Source: Atrichornis clamosus (taxonomy: Eukaryota > Chordata > Aves > Passeriformes > Menuridae). Taken from it: a DNA stretch of 64,000 nucleotides. The translations under genes and the position numbers were made by a program. The notes beneath the pieces were generated by a model. That model saw only the letters and a list, made by a program, of their open reading frames with translations, was not told the origin of the DNA and searched no databases. The stretch covers positions 66,369 through 130,368 of the forward strand of contig WBMZ01005374.1 of NCBI GenBank assembly GCA_013400975.1, read 5' to 3'. Shown here one piece after another: positions 12,601 through 24,600 of the stretch. Numbering within the stretch: position 1 is the first letter of the stretch; each line of letters opens with the position of its first letter.

Positions 12601-15600
12601 AGTTCTTGGATATACTCCCAACCTCTGTCACCAGTACTGAGAAGCATGAACATGATCCAACCAGATAATAGAGTCACTACTGTCCTCAGCCACAGCCACA
12701 GCACCAAGCTGACTTAGCAGCTTCTTGAGCAACAACAGAGGCAACACATCTGCCTCCCACTGCTGCAGGCAGACTCCAGTGTCTCAGCTTACACCTAACA
12801 GAACACACTGCAAGTGACTTTAAGTAAATCTGTTTGGTTTGGGTCTTCTTTGGTTTTGTTTTGGTATGTTTGTTTGGTTTGGGGATTTTGTTTTGTTTTT
12901 GTTTTTTAACTTAGCTTTTCCTCCTAGAGAAGACATTATCTCAAACCCTTTCACATTTTCTAGGGTAGGACAGATTCCTACCTAGCATATGATAAACTCA
13001 AACCCCACTATGCACCTACTGAGAGAAAAAAAACCCGAAAAGTAGCACCAAAACTAAAGGTACACATGCAACTGGCATATGTGCCGTTTTCAATAGCAAG
13101 CACTTATTTTATAATTCCTTCCCAACTATCAGACAGTAAATTCACTGTCCAAGTTAGCTGCTTTTCTCATGCCAACTTCATCCCCTGTGCTCTGAAGAGT
13201 CTGGGCTAAAGGTGGTTTCCTGCCTTGAGAAGAAAAAGGATTTAAAAAAAAAAAAAGCAAACTACCTATTTTAGTCGAAGAACATACAGATACTTGTCAT
13301 GTCCCTCTAACCCAAACCTCCTGCTGTGTCATTCTCTGGGGAAGCAGGGGAAAAACAAGCATGGCTGCAGTGACACCGTGACTGCAGAACAAAAAAATTC
13401 CACAAGCTTCTTTTTCAGTCAGGAATTTTTTCCTCTTAAACCAGGGCCTTCAGTCATACACAAAATTTCCTTCTGCCTGAGGCAGGACTGGTGTTTGGCT
13501 TCAGGAGTTTTCGGCAGAGAGGGAGATGATGGAGGAAGATGACTAGCCAGCTTCACTTCAGAGAGGCAACATCCTTGTTTTTCCTCTCTTCCCTTGTGCA
13601 CAAACCAGCCTATAAACAGTAGGAGTCACTTTTGGCAATCCCTCCCTCAGCAGCAGTTTGGTTTTAGTAAGAAGCAAGTCTGTGACCACTTCATACCCCT
13701 TTTAGACTAGCTACGTCAACTAAACATCATCTTTTACCAAAGCAAAAACCACTTCCCAGGCAGTTGGTCTGCAGAGAAAAAGCACCTTGATAAGATTTGA
13801 TCAACAGCACTGCTGCTCCCCACCCACACCTTCCTTCCTGTTGAGAAAGCAATGACAAGGGGATGTGCTTTAGTGGTAGATAGAAAAGCAGTCACCTCCA
13901 CCCACATTTTCCAGCATGAGTGCCAGCTCCATTTCTGTGTGCTAAAAACCTTCAGGTTTCCAACTAACCATGGTTGCCTGGATGCACTCAGAAGCTTTCA
14001 GCACAGCAACTTCCCACTATGCATCCTCTGCTCCAGCATTGTCCTCCCCAGGCAGAGAGCCTGGATTAATATTAGGCTAGGAAATGGCTCATCAAGTATT
14101 TCAGGGACAAGCGTCACTGCTTCTAACAGCAGGTTTGTGCTGAACACAAAGAGCCATGTGCTTTAGACCGGGCTTTCTCTTGGCAGGCTGGCTCCGAGAA
14201 GCACAAAGACCTGACCTGGGAATAATATTTAAGATTTTACACTCTCCCAGCATCTTGAGAACATTTTTTAGCCCACATAATGAAATTCCATCACAAATGT
14301 GTCCTGCAGCCATTAGAAAGCATGCTTTGCTCCCCTTTCAGGTAACTCAAGGTGTTAGTGGGGTTTCCGTTGTTTACTGCCCACCAGTGCACTTACCTGT
14401 GTGTTTTAACTATACAAACACAGGAGCTGCAGATACAACACGTGAAAAGGTACCCAGACTGAAGCGACCCTCTGCCAGCTGGCAACAGTTGAGAGCTCGG
14501 TGTGTTTCTAGCTGGAGACAGCATCACTCCATAAAACACAGAGTACTAATGCCCAGGTTCTCCACTGGTCTGTAATTTCTGGGGTGGAGATGGGGATTGG
14601 AAGCAGGAGAACAGATTTTGAGCCTTCTCCTTTTCAGCACTCTGGCTTTCTCTAGCACACGAGCAGATGTGTCATTTCCCAAAGGGACAAACCCAATACA
14701 GCAGCTGCTGCCGGGGCCCAGTCACAACAGCTGAGGCTAAAGGACCTCTTTATATTTAACTTACAGGAGGCAGAAGTCAATAAAAGGCCTCCATTGTGAG
14801 CGCACACACTTCTCACTGACCCTGCCCCTAAAATATTTTAAGCCTTCCTAAAAACACACTGCAAAACATAACCCTCTTTTGGGCTCTGTGTATTAGCAGA
14901 GGCCAAAGTCCACTGAAAAATAAGCTCTCTGTCTTTACTGGCTCCAGATGCTGCTTATTCTGAAGTCAAAGGCAGAAGAGCAAACTGAGCAGGACTGGAG
15001 TCTTCACAGGGAAATTACAGTTTCCCCAGCAAGGGCATACTCTGAAGAGGAGGCTTATTTTTTTTTAATGTCATAATGTGGGTAAATGAGAAGAACCAAA
15101 GCAAAGAGATTTGTATATATAATCATATAGCTGTGCATTTATATAATTAGACACAGGCACTTAAAATGTGTACAGTAACAGGCACCCCGCACAGCCATCC
15201 CATACACACCAAAGCTGCACTTTTTTCTTTTTTTTTCCCTTCCCTTTTTTTTTTCCTTAGGGCAGGGGAAGAAAAAGCAAGAGAGAAAAGACTCTAATTG
15301 CAGCCTTCCACCAATGCAGTCGCCATCTGGTAACTCAAGAGACACATGGAGACGAATTATCTTAATTAACATGTTACAACAGTATTTAAAAAAACTCTAT
15401 GCTTATTAACTGTGGCTGTGATTAGCCAACCATGGAGGAAGCCTGCTAGTGCAACATTAATTATGGGTCTTGTCTGTCTTTCTATTAGAAATATGATTTT
15501 TTTTCCCCAGCAGTTTATCTCTCTCCTAAAAAGAAAACCGATAGCATCAAAGCTTGCTCTAAAATGCAAACTATATTTATGTTCTACAAAAGTCAAATGT

Positions 15601-18600
15601 TTAGGCTATATGAAGCTGCCACTGGTGCTTCCACAGTGCTACAGATTGTCTGGATATAAAATGTACTTCTCTCTGACCCTTAGAAAGCCTTGCTTCAGTT
15701 AAACAACTCCCAGTGTCACTGATATTTTAGAAGAAAAATAAATTTTATACCTTTCAAGTTCCTTTACCCCTCCAAAACAGGACAGACTTTGCTGTATGCT
15801 AGGCAGTTGGAAAACCAAGATACCAATTCCAGGGCTAACAAAAACCACATCTGTGAAAGGAAGATTTCTGCAATGGAAAGCAGCAACCAAAACACAACTG
15901 CACTCCAGCAGCACATCTGCCTCCCTACAAGAGTGCCACTGACTGTGACAACTGTATTATTTTCCCTGTAACAGGCCCACCTGTAATGTGCTCCCCTCAG
16001 ATAGATTCCCGAGTGATTCAGCCTGACAGGCTCTGAAACTAACACTGCCAACTTTTTCCGAGTCAGCTCTGAGTTATGTTTGCACAGGGCTGGCTGCAGC
16101 AGGGCTCTCACCCGCACCAGGCATTCTGGACATCAGGATAACACCAAATCACAAGACAAAAACCTGATGCTTTTAAACAAAGCCAGGACTGATAAATTAA
16201 TTCCGGAAGCATTAACGAGGAGGAAACAAACCGGGAACAACTGCAGGAGTACTTATAAGATCTTCTGATAAAGTAATCTTACTGCTGTACACACGCACAA
16301 ATAAATTAAAATTGCTGGTGAGGTATGTGGAAGCTCATGAAGCTTGCTCAGGTCCAGTAAAGATGAAGACCAGCTGACCAGTACTTCACAGCATCCCATA
16401 TTGCCAGGGCTGTATAAACAATTTGCATCTGGGCTGCAGTTGAGTCAGCAGTACAGCGGCTCCAGAAAAGCCAATTTAATACAGAAACCTGCTCTCACCC
16501 ATGGGCACAGTGAGGCTTTCCAAGTGGCCCACATTTCATTTGCTTTTATTTTCCAAGGCTGCTTCCAGCCTCCCTGTGCCTTCTTCTAACCACCCTATAA
16601 TTACTTTCACGTGTTCCAAGAAGGAAATTAAGCAAGTGCTGTAACAAGACTTTGTATTATCAGTAGGGTCCCAGATTCGGCTTTTGAACCCAAAACCCAG
16701 TAGCTTCGCGGGCTCATAAGTAGCCTTGGGGGTTCCTCCCCCTTCAAAATTTTGATTATAAGGGTCCCTCTAAGAAAGTTCCATATGGTTTTTTTTTTTT
16801 TTTAATTCTGATGATTAAGAAATATAAAGGATCCAAGTGTTTGCCACATGGGGCACAGGCAGCTAACACTCATCAAGGCCTCTTTCCTCTCACTGACAGC
16901 TCTGCCAATTCTAAATTTTATTTTATATTGCAACAAAGAGCAGATTATTGAAAAATAGTATGAATTGTCAAAATAATTTGATGATCTTACAAAAAAGGAA
17001 CAGGCAGCTGTGCAGGAGCTTACTTCATAAAGCTTTGATTTGTCATTTGTCCCTGCTCACCTGTATCTCAAATCCTACAAAACTAAAAACCGGTCTCAAT
17101 TCAGGGGTAACCTGCACATATACCCTGGTGTTTCCTTGTTTGTTCCTAAGTGGGTTTTCAATTTGGATAGAGTAATGCCCTAAGGCTGTCTTTTTAGGAT
17201 AAAAGCCTGACACACACTATGGGGCTCTGGTATCATGAAAAACATCTCACTTTTCCATAAAAACAATGAGACAGTACAAGAAAAAGCATTACTATGTTGT
17301 TCAGCACAACATGATGTTCATGCTGATTTTGGACACCAGGTTTTGATAGGACACAGGTGACTGATCTCTGGTTACTGGTCTGCTAAGGCCTGGCTGAAAT
17401 GAATACAGTCCCTCTATTGACACTAGGTGAGGACACCAAAGAAATACACCTTCAAGCAGAGCAAAACTTGTCTCTACCAGCAAGTGACAGGAGGCCTTCA
17501 ATTTAGCAGTGCCTCAGGAGGCTTAACTTGCTTGTGGTTTTGCATATGACTACAAAACACTTCCACTGTAAAACTTCAGCCTAGTACAGCAATCAGGTTT
17601 CTTTTTCCAGTAAGGCCTTAGAAGTTCTTGATATGAAACCTTCCAAAATATGTCCCTGTTGTGGACTCCAGTATGGCCACTCCAGCTCAGGATGACACAT
17701 ATCACCTGGCTGGTAACACCAACAGCACTAGGAGTCCATTGCTCCCCTTCCACTGCGTGGTGGAACTCAGGCAGACCCACTGACCACCACAACAACTGGC
17801 TCTCCCATATCCTGGAGCCAGTTCGTGTCCCCCTTCTAATCCCAGTTCTGCTATGGTTTATTCTGAGACTTGACACAGATCATTGCAGAGACATGAGTCT
17901 GCTCAAGAGGCAGTCCTAAACTCCAAGGGAATCTTTGAAGCAAGAATTTTTTAGTTTAGATATGCTAGCCAAGTCACTTTAAAGCTCTGCCCTGGTAGGC
18001 CTCCTTCGTTCAGTAATGAGCCTTTTGCAGCTGATTCATTTTTCATCCTTTCAGCAGCAGCAGCAGCTGTTGCCTCTGACTCAGCCTATCCAAAAAGTAC
18101 TAATTTGGAAGTTTGGCCAAGGCTGATCTAGTAATGGCTTGTGCACAGGAGAGCGCTGTGTGCTAAATGTTGTTTCACCTTCATCTGTGTGGAAACCAAA
18201 CTGGGAAGCTTGGAGTTCTGGGTTAGTGAAGTTTTCCTCTGCAGTTCATCTACTGACAGCTTTGCTAGAGAAAGGTGGGTAAGGACAGCAGTGCTGAAAC
18301 CTCAGTCTGACACACATGGGAGAAGAGTTTTTCATTCTGCCATGCTATTTCTCTTCTGGCTTTTGGCTCTGCTCAGGACCATTGAACATAACAGAACCTA
18401 GTATCTTGGCAGATCTGTTTATCCTATAAGAATGACTCATCTGTCACAGGACTTGTCAAAGCAAGTACTCAGATAATTTACCACTGACTGGGCAGAACTG
18501 CAAAGACTTATTAGCCTTGTCTTGCTGGAAAGGCTCTCAAGCACACTGTATTTTCACTCTAGATGTGGTTAGGTTAGCCATAAGTATTAAGTCATCTCTT

Positions 18601-21600
18601 CTACCAGCTTTAGAGGAGCTCAGCATCACAAACAAATTGTCTGCAGAGTCTAGCAGGACAAAAAAAAAACCCAAAAATGAAAAAACAGGCCAACTTGAAC
18701 ACTCCTCAAGTCACCCCGTTCAAAGTGGGAAGCATCTCAGACTACAAAGTGACAGAAGTACTCCTCATGGCAAACCCACCTTTCCCAGAGACCTCAGTCT
18801 TACAGACTTGCACTTACACAAGTTCAGTCGGTCTGAGCTACACTTTTGTGAACTGATTAGCTGATACAGACTCAATCCAGACTCTAATAATTCAAAAGCT
18901 CTAAGACACACAGAGTGAAGCTGAAGAACTAACCTTCAGAGAGAAGTAAGTTTCTTCTACTGAGAAGAGCCAGCTATGATACACCTCTCTAAACCGCCTA
19001 ACACTTTAACAGTGCTGGGGCAATTTAAGAGCTAGGGAGGCAATAGTAGGAAAGGTGGTGTCAGACCCTGTATAACCTGCACTGAAACTTCACACCTACT
19101 CGGTATGTAATCCTCTCTATTTACTGGCAATACAAGCAATTAGAGAGTGCTTTCTGGCAAGAAGGGGGGAAACCCAGTGAAGCTATCAGTAAGCTTCCTT
19201 TGTGACTGGAGCATGACTAGCAAGAGGCATCAAGGTCTGGTGGGATGCTGCTGCTACTTTGATTTACTAGTCACAGAAGGTATCATCAGATCTGGCAGTA
19301 CAGGCAAAGTCCCACACATTCCACCCACCCAGAGTCTGCTGGGGATCAAACGGTACAGGGAAAGCAAATGGCAACTTAGTATTATGCATACAAATGCAGT
19401 GTATGGAAGAATTCAGATTTTCAAACACCTTCTTTGAGAAGACTGTCTTGCAATACAGATGTCCTTATTTCAAAGTACATTTTCCCATTTTCCCAGTTCC
19501 TACCAACAGCTCTAAGCAAATCAATGGATATGAAAGAGCAAATTGTCAAAAGCATACCAGCAGCAAACATGAATTCTTCCTTTCTGTCTTTGTAGATCCT
19601 CATCCCAAACACCCACAGGGTAAACACAGCTGAACTGAAACAACTTAGAATTGGGAAACTCTTCAAAAAAACAAGCTCCTTCCATAGCTGGCAAGAAAAG
19701 TGTTCAAAGATGTGTAATAGGAGTTCTCGCCCTTTGAAATACTACTCGTCCTTTGACACTTTCACTATAGCCATTGGAATCAAAGCACAGGCATGTCAAA
19801 ATACCCAGCTAAAAAAGCATGTAATACAAAATTAAAAAAAAAAAACAAAGGTCAGAGCTAGCAACTACCAAGACAGAACTCATTTGTAGCCCTTGATGCC
19901 TGATAAAAACATAAAAAATGATTAAATATCATTCCTTCCATTTGATATAAAATAAATTATAAAACATACAACCCCAAACCCTACACTGTAACCATTTTCA
20001 AAACAAAATCTTCAGGAAAGAGATCTGGTCTCCTTGAGGACTGCTAAACTTCAATCTCATTTCTCTGCAATTCACTGCTTTTAAGGAATAAGAAATACAA
20101 GACTGTACATATTCTTTGCATCTTGTTTATATTCCCTGGTAACCTAGAAAGGTTCTTTGTTCTGTAACAATTAAAAAGCCAAGTTAAAACCACAAGAATG
20201 ATTAGAGGTCTGGAGTATCTCTCTTATGAGGAGACACTGCAGAACCTCAGCCTGTTTTGTCTAAAGATGAGAATGAGAGGGGACCTTGTCAATACATACA
20301 AGTATTTCAAAGGTGGGTATCAAGAGGATGGTGCCAGACTCTTTTCAGTGGTGCCCAACAATGGGACAAGAAGAAATGGCCATAAACTGAAACACAAGAA
20401 GTTCTACCTCAACATGAGGAAGAATTTCTTTACCTTGAGGGTGGCAGAGCACAGAACAGGGTGCCCAGGGATGTCATGGAGTCTCCCTCTCTGGAGGCAT
20501 TCCAACCCCACCTGGACACACTCCTGTGTAACTTGTTCTAGGTGACCCTGCCTGGGCAGGGAATTGGACTCCGTCATCTCCAGAGGTCCCTTCCATCCCT
20601 AACTATTCTGTGATTTGGCAGGGGCAGGGAACCAACAGAATGAAACAAAGATTCTCACAATGCTTTATTATGGGGTTGATTTTCACAGAAAGGTTTGGGT
20701 TGAAAGGGACCTTAAAGATCATCTAGTTCCAATCCAAAACCTCTGCCAGGGTAGGGACACCTTTCACTAGACCAGGCTGCTCAGAGCCCTATCCAACCTG
20801 GCATTGAACACTTCCAGGGATGGGGAATCCACAGCTTATCTGGGCAAATTATTCCAGTGCCTCACCACCCTCACAGGAAAGAATTTCTTCCTAATGTCTA
20901 GTCTAAATCTTCTTTCTTTCAGTTGAAAGCCATCCCCCTTGTCCTGTCACTACAAGCCCTTGTAAAAAGTCCCTCTCCAGATTTCATGGAGCCACTTTTA
21001 GGTACTGGAAAGCTGCATTGAGATCTCAGAGCCTTCTCTTCTCCAGGCTAAACAACTCCAGCTCTCAGTCTGCCTTCACAGGAGAGGTGCTCCAGCCCTC
21101 CGAGCATCTTCATGGTCTCCTCTGGACCCTCTCTAACAGGTCCATGTCCTTCTCGTGCTAGAGGCTGTAGAGCTGGATGTAGTTCTCCAAGAGGGGATTC
21201 AGAAGAGCGGAGCAGAGGGTCAGAATCACCTCCCGCAACCTGCTGGCCATGCTGCGTTTGATGGAGCTCAAGCACGAGAGACCTAGGCCTAGAGACATGC
21301 TCCACTGATGGCTAAGCTGAGGTTTCGCCTCCCTGCCTCAGCTTCCCCCTTCAGACAGCCCTCCTGTCTGCTTCTGTGAATGTATGGTTTCAGTTAGTTT
21401 GGAGTGTCCAATATGATGACTTAAGGGTTCTTGTCAGAATGTAATTAATTTCAACAACAAAGATTTACAGATTAATTTGATTGCTTCAATATTCACGTGT
21501 TTCTTTTCTATACCAATAAAACCAATTCAGAAGCAGGATTTCATGGTTCAGTAGTTCTTCCACACAGGACTCTCTAGCCAGGAACTTACTTCAACCCCTA

Positions 21601-24600
21601 TTGCCATAAATAGAACTATCACATGGCTAAGGATGCATATGCTGCATTACTGTCGTGCCGTGCTACCCTGCTTTCTTCTCGTCTTCTGCTTCTTGCATGC
21701 CAGCTGGTTTTTTTATACTATTTGTGACGTTTCATTAAGTTTCATTTATTGTTCTGAGGCACTTATTTGCTCAGCATTCTCAAGTGGTTTCCTTCAGCTA
21801 CATTTTATCTATACAGCATCATCAGTCATGTCAGAGCAGTTCTTGCTAAACCAGGACAAGTATTTCTCAGGGCAATGTACACTTAACAGGATAATAATAG
21901 TGTGAAAATGCTCAAGTGAGTTTGGGCTACATAAAGTACCAAGAATCACATTTTACCTGGATCATTTTTGACTTCAACAGGCCGAGTCTGATTGACACTA
22001 TTAGAATTTCCTGCCAGCCAGACCTCGAGGTCTAGTACAGTGCCTTATTGAAAAGAAGGGACTATTGCAGGCCAGGTTCTTCCAGACAATTCAGTTGATT
22101 TGCAGATGCTGTTACAAAACCCTGTTTCCTTGAATACCAAAGAACCAAAAAAACATGAGACCATTTTGCTTGTTGTCCTATGTACTTTCCAGACAGCATT
22201 TACAGCACCAAGTTGGAGAAATTTCAAGTCTCTCCTGAGTTTCTTACAGTTTTTTCTCCTCCTTTCTAAAGTCCAACTGCTCCTCCTCACAGCCATCTTC
22301 CACCAAACATGCATGAGAAAATTCCTGCTCAGCTCCAGAAATCCCTCACATCAGACAATTTTAACTCCTGTTTCAACTACCTAGCTCTATAAAAGAGATC
22401 ATGTGGTTAGCTGAGGTTTGCAGAATGTGTTTTGGTTTTGTTTGGGTTAGGTACTTTAGGTTGTAGGGTTTGGGGTGGGGCGGGGTTAAGCATGTAACTG
22501 CAAGAACAGTTTTTGTACATTTCAGCAATGTTTAACGTAATTATTATGTCTACTATGTTTGTAGATAATAACAGTATCCACGACATCACTACTTGCTCCT
22601 TTTTGTCTAAATTGTCAAGTCCAGCAGGACAACATTTCTTCACAGAGAGATCTATCAGAATGAAATACTGATTTTATGCTGCAAGATGTCATTATAATAG
22701 CTCAATTCTGTGATACTCTGAAAAAGAGGATGAAGTGGGAGAGATTATTCAAAAAATCCCAAAATAATTATTTAGAGGATTTATTTATAGGTTCATGATT
22801 CCCTAGAGCATAACAATCATTCCACTACCTAGGTCAACACAGCATACGTATGTATAGACACTGATCTAGCAGCCAGATTTCACAACCATCACCTGACTCA
22901 GGCTTTGGAAGGGAAACTGTAAGCAAGAGCAACCAAGACAGCAGGAGAAGTTACAGCCTGTCAGCTAAAAACAACATAATCTTTCCCAAATCATGCAAGA
23001 ACAAAGCAGTTTCAAGTTCCTACACAGGAAAAAAAGCATATTTCAGACGCTCCCCAGGGAAGAATGCAGTAGAGGAAGCTGTTGCAGCGTGCCTGAATGC
23101 CACAGGAAGTGCTCTGCTGAACACAAAAGACAAAATTTCATGAGCATTCCCAGCTTCCTCAGAGCTGGGGCCAGAGCTCAGAGGAATGCTGGGAACACCC
23201 TGGAGAGTCCTCACACTCACACAGCTGGACTCAGATCTGCCTCCCACGTCATCACATGAATATACGTGGTAGGAAGCAAGTATCCAAATCCCAGCTCTTC
23301 CCCAGTACCAGTGCTCCCATCTAATACTCCCTTAGCCCAGCAAAAAAAACCAAAACCAAATCCACAAACAGGGAAGGGCAGAGGTTATGTTCCCTCCCTC
23401 CTCCCTCTACAGAAGCAGTTGCTGAACCTGCCGTACACACCCCTTCCCAGTCCTCACCAGGCTTCTGCCAATCAATCCTGTCATCAGGCACCTACAGGCC
23501 CTGGGCACTGACTCAGCAAGCCCCATGTTTGTGAGGAGGCAGCTCACAAGCAGATCATCTGACACTTTCAAGAAAACCACAAAATTTCTCAACATATGGG
23601 GCACCCCATGTCCTCATACATGTTCCCAAGTCACTTTTTCAGGGAGCTGAAGCAAGCCCCTCCTGCACCCCAGACAGAGGGTTCAATTCAGGCTCAGTAA
23701 GTTCTGAGGCACCAGACACCCACACAAGGCTGAGAAATAAGGCACAGGGCCTTCAGGAGCCCTGCACCCTTCCTGAAAGAAAGCTGAAGTTCAGGCCAGA
23801 TGTGTAGGCCACTGACTTCAGACCACTCTCAGTCACCACATCTACATCTGAACACTTCCCACGCTAATTCAACATCCCTGAACTAAGAAGTCTCTCTTCC
23901 TCATTTAAATATTCACTAGTTAATGCAGTTTTTCCTTCTCCATGCTTATAGGTTTCTTGGTAGTGGTCTAAAAGCTTCCCATGTAATTTTGAGATCCATT
24001 TACTATATGGGTCAGCCTCTTTCCAATTAGTAAAGTTTCTCGCACAAAGGAAGTGGAAGACTCAAAGAAATCATGCTAAAAATAGCAAAAATGTTGGCCC
24101 CAGAGAGGGAACTCTCCCAACTGAGCATGCAGACTCCCTGAGAAAGCTTAAACAACATCTTATGCCTGAGAACTAGTGGGGAAAAAACAGCATGGAGGGA
24201 AGTTATTTGATGCTGATAAATTAACATCCAGACTGTAAAATACAGTTCCAGAGAAAAACCAGGAATCCACTTACTAAACCTATCAGTTACTGTTCTGTAA
24301 CTGATTTCTATTTCCTACCAATATGGAAAATTTCAAAGAACAGCACATGCATTTAATCAGGAAGAATAAGCATTACAGGGAAACCATGTAAACAGAAATC
24401 CGAGAGCTCCAAACCCAGTCTTGATCACTTGGGCCAAGTTTGCTAGAAACATGTCTTGAACACACACCATCTAGGAAGCCTACAGACCAACAGCAGGTAT
24501 TACAGAGTCATTCTGATACTAAAGACAGAAACAGTATCTCCTTTACCCAGAGCTTTCCTGATTTTGTTCGCTTGTTTCCCCATCTCCTCCATATCATTGG

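Noticed and set aside
16680..16780. Unusual segment with TTTGAACCC and CTTCGCGGGC that might be an RNA gene or repeat
   Set aside because: No tRNA-like box pair or hairpin architecture, and no family I recognise.
20198..20545. 115-codon plus-strand open frame
   Set aside because: It lies wholly within a CR1 3' fragment, in a region that is mostly 3' non-coding in CR1.
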